Made by a program: the position numbers and the translations under genes
Shown: positions 57,411 through 64,000 of the stretch, piece by piece
How the letters are laid out: every line of letters begins with the position of its first letter
Numbering within the stretch: the first letter of the stretch is position 1
Notes under the pieces: generated by a model
Seen by the model: only the letters and a program-made list of their open reading frames with translations
Database searches by the model: none
What the model was told of the DNA's origin: nothing
Assembly (NCBI GenBank): GCA_023525975.1
Contig: CM042038.1
Span: forward strand, 6,821,272-6,885,271
Source of the DNA: Smallanthus sonchifolius
Lineage: Eukaryota; Streptophyta; Magnoliopsida; Asterales; Asteraceae
Length of the DNA stretch: 64,000 bases
Direction: 5' to 3'

Positions 57411-57419
57411 TCTATATAT
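57411..57419 (+). promoter_or_regulatory. TATA box of the small HSP gene
   Basis: ctatatata, 65-73 bp upstream of the start codon and just downstream of the heat-shock element. A 22-bp direct repeat (agagctatctagaaattaaa..., 57298 and 57344) lies further upstream. Confidence 0.7.
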
Positions 57420-57483
57420 ACAAATGACCCCCTATACATTTTCATCAGTTCTTTTATTGTACTAGAAAGCAAATAACAAAAGC

Positions 57484-58978
57484 ATGGCTCAAAGTCAGAT
57501 GACACTCTCATTATTCTCTCAAAGAATCACAACTCCCAAATCAAACCCTTCATCTTTAATTTTAACCCACAAGAAGAACCCCAATTTCACCATCAAAGCA
57601 AAATCGACAAATGGGAATCATTTAAAAAGAGCAAGCATCAACACTCCACAACAAAAACAATCAATCAAGAAAATACTAGTCCAGTCTCCACCGATTGGTA
57701 ATTTTAAATTCAGAAATAAGATTTTTCTTTTTTTTAACCTTTTTACTTTAATTTATGAAATGTGTATACCACTTGAATTTTGATTTTTTTTAAACTGAAT
57801 TCGAATTCGAATCCAGATAGGTGATTTAAATTTGGTTCGAATTCAAGTAAATTCGGAATTTTAAGAAAAAATAAATAAAAATTATATTTTTTGTAAATAA
57901 AAAGTTATAGATCTATAGTTTGAATTCGAATATTCTGGTTGAAATCAAAATATAAATTCGTAACTCATATTTGGTTTGGTTTGAATTTAGGTTTTTTTAA
58001 ATACAATTTGACAATGAAGACTCCTAACATGATTCTTCAATATAAGATTAACAAAAGTTCGAATAATTTAATCATTGTGCTCAAGGTTATGCTACCAAAT
58101 TTTATTTTTTTAACACTAATGCCTTATTTGAGGCCCTTAAACTACTTTTAATAATTTACACCAATCTGTTGTAAGCGGGCACTAACTCCAAATGTCTTTG
58201 CTAAATGATTATGCTACCAATACCAATTGGTAATCTACTAGTTACCAATTCAAGATCTAATTTCCCTAAAGTTTTTCTTGAATTTGTGATATGGGTATGC
58301 ATAACTTCTTTTGATATAAGATCAAAAACCTATTAAAGATTCAACCTTTGTGTGTGCATGGTTTAACCACCAATTCTAGCTTTCAATCCAAGACTCAATT
58401 TTCTCAACCTTTTATCATGAAAATCTCATACATGTGTGTAAAAAACTTTCTTATCATATCAAAATACCAATCAAGATTCAATCTTTTTGGTTGCAGGATT
58501 ATGGGACATGTTCCCAATATCAAGAACAGTCCAACAAATGATGGACACAATGGAGGAGCCACCATCACACGGTGGTGTTCGAGGCGGCTCGTGGGGGCCA
58601 CAAGGTGAGAGCACAAGCAGTTACAGCAGAGGAAGAACACCATGGGAGATCAAAGAAGGTGAAGAAGATTACAAATTGAGATTTGACATGCCTGGAATGA
58701 CCAAACAAGATGTGAAAGTGTGGGTGGAAGAAAAGATGTTGGTTTTGAAAGCAGAGAAATTGAAGAAAGATGATAATCATAATAATATTAATGGTGAAAG
58801 TGACAATGATGAGAGGGTGTGGAGCTCTGAGAGTTATGGGAAGTATAGTTTTAGGATTGCATTGCCTGAAAATATTCAGTTTGAGAAGATTAAAGCAGAG
58901 GTTAGAGATGGTGTTTTGTATGTAACTATACCTAAAGCCCCTCTTTCTTCAAAGATTTTGGAAATTAATGTGCAATGA
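57484..58978 (+). CDS. Plastid-type small heat shock protein (HSP20 family), 2 exons
   Basis: Exons 57484-57697 and 58497-58978 join ATTG|GATTA in phase to give 231 residues. Exon 1 (71 residues) is rich in Ser, Thr, Lys and Asn with almost no acidic residues, as in chloroplast transit peptides. Exon 2 carries LWDMFPISRTVQQMMDTMEE, related to the region before the alpha-crystallin domain of organellar sHSPs. The domain itself follows from about residue 115: WEIKEGEEDYKLRFDMPGM, DVKVWVEEKMLVLKAEK, an Asn/Asp-rich insertion, YSFRIALPENI and the GVLYVTIPKAP consensus. The tail is KILEINVQ. sHSPs are ATP-independent chaperones that hold unfolding proteins. The full HSP21 Met-rich helix is not present, so this is an HSP21-like relative rather than HSP21 itself. 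A mitochondrial location is the main alternative. Confidence 0.9.
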
Positions 58979-59052
58979 ATGAAATTGTAGGGACCGGAGT
59001 TGTAATTTTAAAAATATTGTCATAATGATAATTTTTTACTCTAAGTTACTAA

Positions 59053-59269
59053 GGGGTGTTTGAGATTAATTTTGCAATCTATGACTTTTGAAGAAGTTAC
59101 TTTTGAAGAAGTTATTTTTAAAAGTAACTGTTTTTTATTTTTGGATTTTAACTTCTCATCTTACATTTTGTGTTTCATTTTGAATTACCCAAATAACCTT
59201 TTAACTTATTAACTAGTACTATTTAGAAAAGTTAATAAGGATGTTCCAAAAATAATCCCAAACATGTCT
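59053..59269. mobile_element. Tourist-like (PIF/Harbinger) MITE, 217 bp
   Basis: The left end is GGGGTGTTTGAGATTAATTT and the right end is the near complement aaaataatcccaaacatgtc. TAA duplications flank it at 59050-59052 and 59270-59272. It is the same family and length as 11902-12117, sharing the gttaataagg and taacttttt-type interior blocks. It lies 75 bp beyond the small HSP stop codon, within its likely 3' region. Confidence 0.85.
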
Positions 59270-60299
59270 TAATACACCATTTTTTGGTTATTTTCACCTT
59301 TTTATGTTTTTCTTCGTTTCTTAATGTTTTATGAAAACATTAATACTTTGAAATATTTATTTATTATTGGGTATGACTTAGTTTGTAATAAAATTTATAT
59401 CATGATAAAAGTAATCACATTAAAATGGTGAATTTGAATTTTTATAAAACATTATCCATAAAAAAATATAAAAGAAAAATAAAATTAAACTTTAAATAAA
59501 AACTATGAAAAAGTAATAAAAAAATGTTTTGGTTACTACCAGGCCCTTATAAAACGTGACGAGATAAAAATTTGTCTTATTGCTCAAATTTAAACGTTAT
59601 TTAAAAAAACAATAAAATAGTGTGTTTTTTGTAATATTTTGGGAATAATTACTATTTAGTTGCATCTTTTACATCTTTAATTTGTATTTTTATACACTTT
59701 AAAATTAGTACGTACACTAAAATCATCGTATACTTGGGAGTCATTGGGTGTGACTCTGAACATATGTTTCTTATGTTGAAAGGCTTGTATTATAATTTTG
59801 AAATTTGAGCCCAAATATGAATCCAAAGTTAATTAATACATGGGCCGATATGCTATCAGCGCACATCCGAATCATGTGTATTTTATATTTTGGCTTCTTA
59901 ACGAATCGAACGAATATGAATAGGTTTCTATGTATTCATTTGTTTAACTTTAATCGAATAAATAAATGGATACATATATATAAACACCATTCGTAAGAAT
60001 ATAAATGTGCTCATGTTCGTTCGTTAATGTTTTAAACGAACGGCTTATGAGCATAAATGAACGAACGCAAACAAACATCAATTAAAAGTAAGCTTGAATA
60101 CCTGATATAAGTTTAAAATATTATTATCTTTACATCCAAAATTTGCAAACTAAACAAAGATATTAAAATTTAAATTGTACTGAAAGGTTTTAAAATATAA
60201 AAATTAAATTTGGTTTTAAGTTAGTATTAGTGAAAAATAAACTTACATGGTCTTAAGTTACTATTTATGTATGTTACGATTTTATCTTTTACTTGTACG
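59270..60299. other. Gene-less interval
   Basis: AT-rich. A foldback lies at about 60008-60055 (tgctcat...cgttcgtt against aacgaacg...tatgagca). No gene is supported. Confidence 0.5.
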
Positions 60300-60686
60300 C
60301 AATGTTTTTAGGATTGGACGAGACGTCGAACCGGTCTCATTACCGGTCCACTGGTCGGACCGGATTTAAGAACCGGACGACGTCTTAAATATTATAAAAA
60401 TAAATCAATTCAAACAACCATTAATTCTTAAAAAAATACCAAACAAGTCAAATCAAATTATCTTAAACTAACAACTAGGTACAAATAGTGAAATACTAAT
60501 CCAATAAGATAGCAATCCAAACTTAAAAGAAATAAAAAAAAATGTTCGACCAGTCCAACCATCGGGTTTCCGGTTCGACCACTGGTTCCGGTCCAACCGG
60601 TCGTGTCGCTGTAGACCCGTTTCAACACATATAACCGGACCGCCCAAGTCTTTGGTTCCTCGTCCGGTTTGGATTTTAAAACACTG
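60300..60686. mobile_element. hAT-type MITE, 387 bp
   Basis: The left end CAATGTTTTTAGGATTGGAC and the complemented right end CAGTGTTTTAAAATCCAAAC are related inverted repeats, both followed by gacgag. The flanks are CTTGTACG (60292-60299) and CTTTTACG (60687-60694), an 8-bp duplication with one mismatch. Subterminal regions are rich in accggt and ccggac. No coding sequence. Confidence 0.75.
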
Positions 60687-62989
60687 CTTTTACGAGGTAT
60701 CTTTTATGTATTTAAACATAATATTAGTGTAAATAAACTTAAACCTAATATTAATGTAAATAAACATTTTTTTTTTGTTTTTGTAACCAACACACGGGAA
60801 AGTTTGTAGTTATTCTAAATTGAGAAAAAAGGAGGGTGTTTTGGTCTTCACATTTTTTTTTCTTTTCTTATTTTTATTTAGTCTATGTAAATTACTTTTA
60901 TGAATGGTTTTTTACTTCATATTTGCATTTATAATTTTACAAAATATTAGAAGGAAAAATGAATTTGAATTTTGCGTTGTTTTTTTTTTTTTTAAAGAAA
61001 GTGTAGTTGGAAACTATATTTTAAGTAAAAAAATGTTGATAAAGTACCCAGCAATCATCACTCGTGACGAGAATATGTTCGATTTATGTATTATTTTATT
61101 TGATTTCTTTAATTAAACTTTAATATATAGGCACCTAGGATTTTTCTTCTTTAATCAAGGATTCAAAGGGTGTTTGAAGCATTCAAGGGATGACACTTTA
61201 TTGGATTACTTTATGATATTGTTTATTTAATGCCACTTTCCAAATGTTGTTAAATTAAATAATAATGTAATAAAAAAAATTCATAAATAGAATGTAGTTT
61301 TGGCTTTTCCTTTACTTATTTCCCAAAAAAGGTTAATAAAAAATCGCGACGAATCAACATCATTTCAAAAGTATTACGTGCGAGGTAGATCAAGTTTATT
61401 GAAATATTCATCTGGATTGTGGTCGAGCCAAACTGATAAACCAACATACACTTTTCAAGAAGAGTTAAATTCTAAAATCTTAGTGTCAAGAACTAGCTAA
61501 CTACATTGAATGCTTCCCTTTACATATTTACTAAATTCAATATCATTTTTATTTTATTATTTTATTATTTTAGGTAAGAATCCAATTTATCTGATAAAAT
61601 TAGATAGACTACTATACATGTTAAAATGTTGATTTTATTAATTAATGATAAAAACTTACAAATTAATGAATTAATGACCCAAAGCTTTGTTGACGATAAG
61701 TTGTGTTTAAAAACTGTATAAAGTGAATTTAATAAATAGTATAAAATATAACAATACTAGGGAATAAATCAACTAACATCTTTATTTAATGTAAATAGCT
61801 AAAATGTAGGTGAGCCGTGAGAGGCTAAAAAACCCCCCACGAATCATGAATTTGTATCGTTGAACCATCCAAACAATGATTAATTCCAACTGCCCAAATT
61901 TATTTATTTCTATAATATTTGAAACCTTTGTTTTTATATTAACATATTAACCTAAATTATTCTTTAGTGAGAAATTTTTTTGTTTAGGAGAAATATTATA
62001 TTAATGTTTCATCAAAAGGTCGAACCGGACAATCTTAACCGTTTCACGTCAAAATGTCTCAAGTTCATGGCATAAGAGGTAAATCAAGCTTATCGAGCGG
62101 TCTAATTAGATGCTTGTCCAAATCAAATTGATCTAGCAACCAAGTTATATATATAAAAGTTTTATCCTTAATAATATTAGGAACTTAATCCATGTCACGT
62201 TTCAAATTCATCTTTAAAACAAAAACAAACTCGGTTACATGCTAAAAGCATGAACACACGTTTTATATAGTTGGTTACAAGAAGAAAAAAAAATTCAAAA
62301 TTTCTATTCTTTTAATGTATTTGTTATTAACTTTTTAACTATTTTACGCTAAAAGTTTGTATTCGTACATTTATAATCTACATACGTATTTTGTATTAAA
62401 TTTTTAATTATTTTATGCTAAAAGTTGGTATTCATAAATTTAGAATCAACAAAGATATACTTCTTTTTAAAATTTTAACATTAGTTCTTTTATACTGATG
62501 CTAGTAGTATTTTTTTATTTCTATCACTCATTGTTAAAGAAAGTTATTATTTTCCACATAATTATTTTCTAAAAATCGTATGAAAATACGAGTTTCATGC
62601 AATTGTAATCAAAATTAAATAATAAAAGTAATCACCCTAATAATCAAGAAAATAATTTATTAATCATCTCAAATAGGTTATGTGATTATTATAATTTGAT
62701 ATGAAGAATAATAAACATCGTCCTATTGTAAAATGTTAATTGTACTAGCAACTTTCTTCCTTGCAAAGTAATTCTTGCTTTAACTAAACAATTATTAGCG
62801 ACTTGAAAATTTCTAAGTAGCATTGGATTGAAAAAATCAATATATTAAAAGGAAAATGATAAACGTGGGGTAATTATTGATATGTGATAAAGTTGAAGGT
62901 TAAAAATGTAAAAATAAATTAGAAGAATAGCTTATGAGTTTTGATTGACCGATTCAACTCAAACTTGTTTGTTTTTTTTTCTTTTATAA
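60687..62989. other. Gene-less interval
   Basis: AT-rich throughout. Short open frames at 60904 and 61300 have no recognisable domain, and the surrounding composition does not change, so they are not called. Confidence 0.4.
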
Positions 62990-63363
62990 TCTATACTATA
63001 TAATAAATAAAGGTTTATGTATACCACGTGTTGTCATCATATTCAATCTCATTATTATTTTCTTGCCTCTCTTTTATTAAAACACATTTATTTTAATTTA
63101 TCTTTTATTATAAAAAAATTTGAAATCTAATTATGTAATTTTTATTTTCAATCAAATATGAAATGAAAGTCAAATTACATTAAATAATAATTGACGTATT
63201 TTCGAAACCCAATTATATATTATTTTTTACATATTTTGAATTTTGTTTTATATCCTTAGTATACAGTAATACATTTTTACACCTGTAAAATACAAAAATA
63301 AAATTTGAGAAATTTATATATTGATATTTTTCACCCGTGTATATTACACGGGGTCTAAGCTAG
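62990..63363 (+). mobile_element. Helitron-like non-autonomous element, 374 bp
   Basis: The 5' end TCTATACTATATAATAAATA matches the known plant Helitron start pattern (TCTMTAYTA). The 3' hairpin cacccgtgtatattacacgggg is followed by tctaag and CTAG. The element sits between A (62989) and T (63364), the AT target of Helitrons. It has no coding capacity and is the intact relative of 2162-2518. Confidence 0.85.
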
Positions 63364-64000
63364 TTCCTAATATGCATTGGTTTATTTTTAATTTTAATCT
63401 TATATTTTTTTTTCCAGAAAACATCAAATTGCTAAAAAAAAAAGATACAATAAACTTGGTCAACTGAATTCGCCCGGTCTTTTCGATTCATCTGATCAAA
63501 TTTGTAATGACGATAAATATATAAATATAAATATAAATATGTTTGCTATTTCAACAGGTATTTAAAATGAAACGACTTTTAAATTAAATACAAACAAATG
63601 AACCAACTAGGATAATTTAAAATTAATATAAAATGAGCCATAAGAAAAATAATTGTAGTCCAGAAAGATCTTCCATTGAGAGTCCCGACTGGAGGGAGCA
63701 TTCATATTAAAAAAAGTGCATGCCAAATATGATTGCATTATTTGAGGTTTGGATAATTTGGTGACTTCTTGTTCTTTATATATATTTTAAGGATTAAAAT
63801 ATTAATAAAAGGTATTAATAATAATTGATTGATTCTCATTCACAAGCGTCTTTAGACTTTTTTTTACATGCAATTTTTTTTAGAGACAATTACTACATAA
63901 TCACTTTAATCTTTTTTGTTTCTTGAACCATTACGTATAAATGCATTACTGAAAATCTCATATTTTCTTAATGTGTAAAACTATGAACAAAATGATAAAC
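63364..64000. other. Gene-less right end of the window
   Basis: AT-rich, with a short repeat of aaatata units near 63520. No coding, RNA or transposon feature is supported up to the window edge. Confidence 0.4.

Noticed and set aside
58404..58780. Minus-strand frames opposite small HSP exon 2
   Set aside because: Antisense to a well-supported alpha-crystallin domain exon.

Overview
This is a nuclear genomic window from a flowering plant, almost certainly a eudicot. It has intron-bearing plant gene families, AT-rich GT-AG introns, a nuclear tRNA-Trp, and dense plant transposon remnants (L1 and RTE LINEs, CACTA, hAT, Harbinger, Helitron, TRIM, SINE). The transposon mix and gene structures would fit an Asteraceae genome, but that is a weak inference and no species is claimed. 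There is no bacterial, organellar or viral replicon here.

Layout of genes. 1-1174 (-): N-terminal part of a P-class PPR protein that runs off the left edge. 5208-8606 (-): complete 11-exon cytosolic GAPDH (GAPC). 15685-16386 (+): small three-exon B12D/MLRQ-like protein. 18367-18438 (-): tRNA-Trp(CCA). 34536-36666 (-): F-box protein SKIP14-like. 43086-46256 (+): PP2A B' (B56) regulatory subunit. 47556-50110 (+): HHL1, a chloroplast photosystem II repair factor. 50325-51035 (-): cytochrome P450 pseudogene, tail-to-tail with HHL1. 53596-54768 (+): R2R3-MYB factor. 57484-58978 (+): plastid-type small heat shock protein with a heat-shock element directly upstream of its TATA box. These are independently transcribed genes and form no cluster or pathway.

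Layout of mobile DNA. An RTE LINE with an open RT frame lies at 3330-4930. A Harbinger transposase relic lies at 13290-14360. An L1 LINE of the RRM-containing type, with its RT core deleted, lies at 19345-23990. A second LINE fragment (24130-24882 and 33170-33432) is split by an 8.3-kb CACTA element (24883-33169) that has matching ACA target duplications, palindromic subterminal repeats, a TNP2 transposase frame with exactly three in-frame TGA stops, and a second transposon gene. A hAT deletion derivative with a perfect 8-bp target duplication lies at 56148-57156. Smaller elements include two related Tourist-like MITEs (11902-12117, 59053-59269), two related Helitron-like elements (2162-2518, 62990-63363), a TRIM-like element (39045-39641), hAT-like MITEs and SINE-like sequences.

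I found no convincing new multi-gene system. The most unexplained structure is a run of five consecutive perfect or near-perfect stem-loops at 17307-17444, in a gene-poor interval upstream of the tRNA gene. The best-supported results are the nested CACTA-in-LINE insertion, the three same-frame TGA codons in its transposase, and the hAT derivative whose residual ORF joins the transposase start region to its C-terminal tail.
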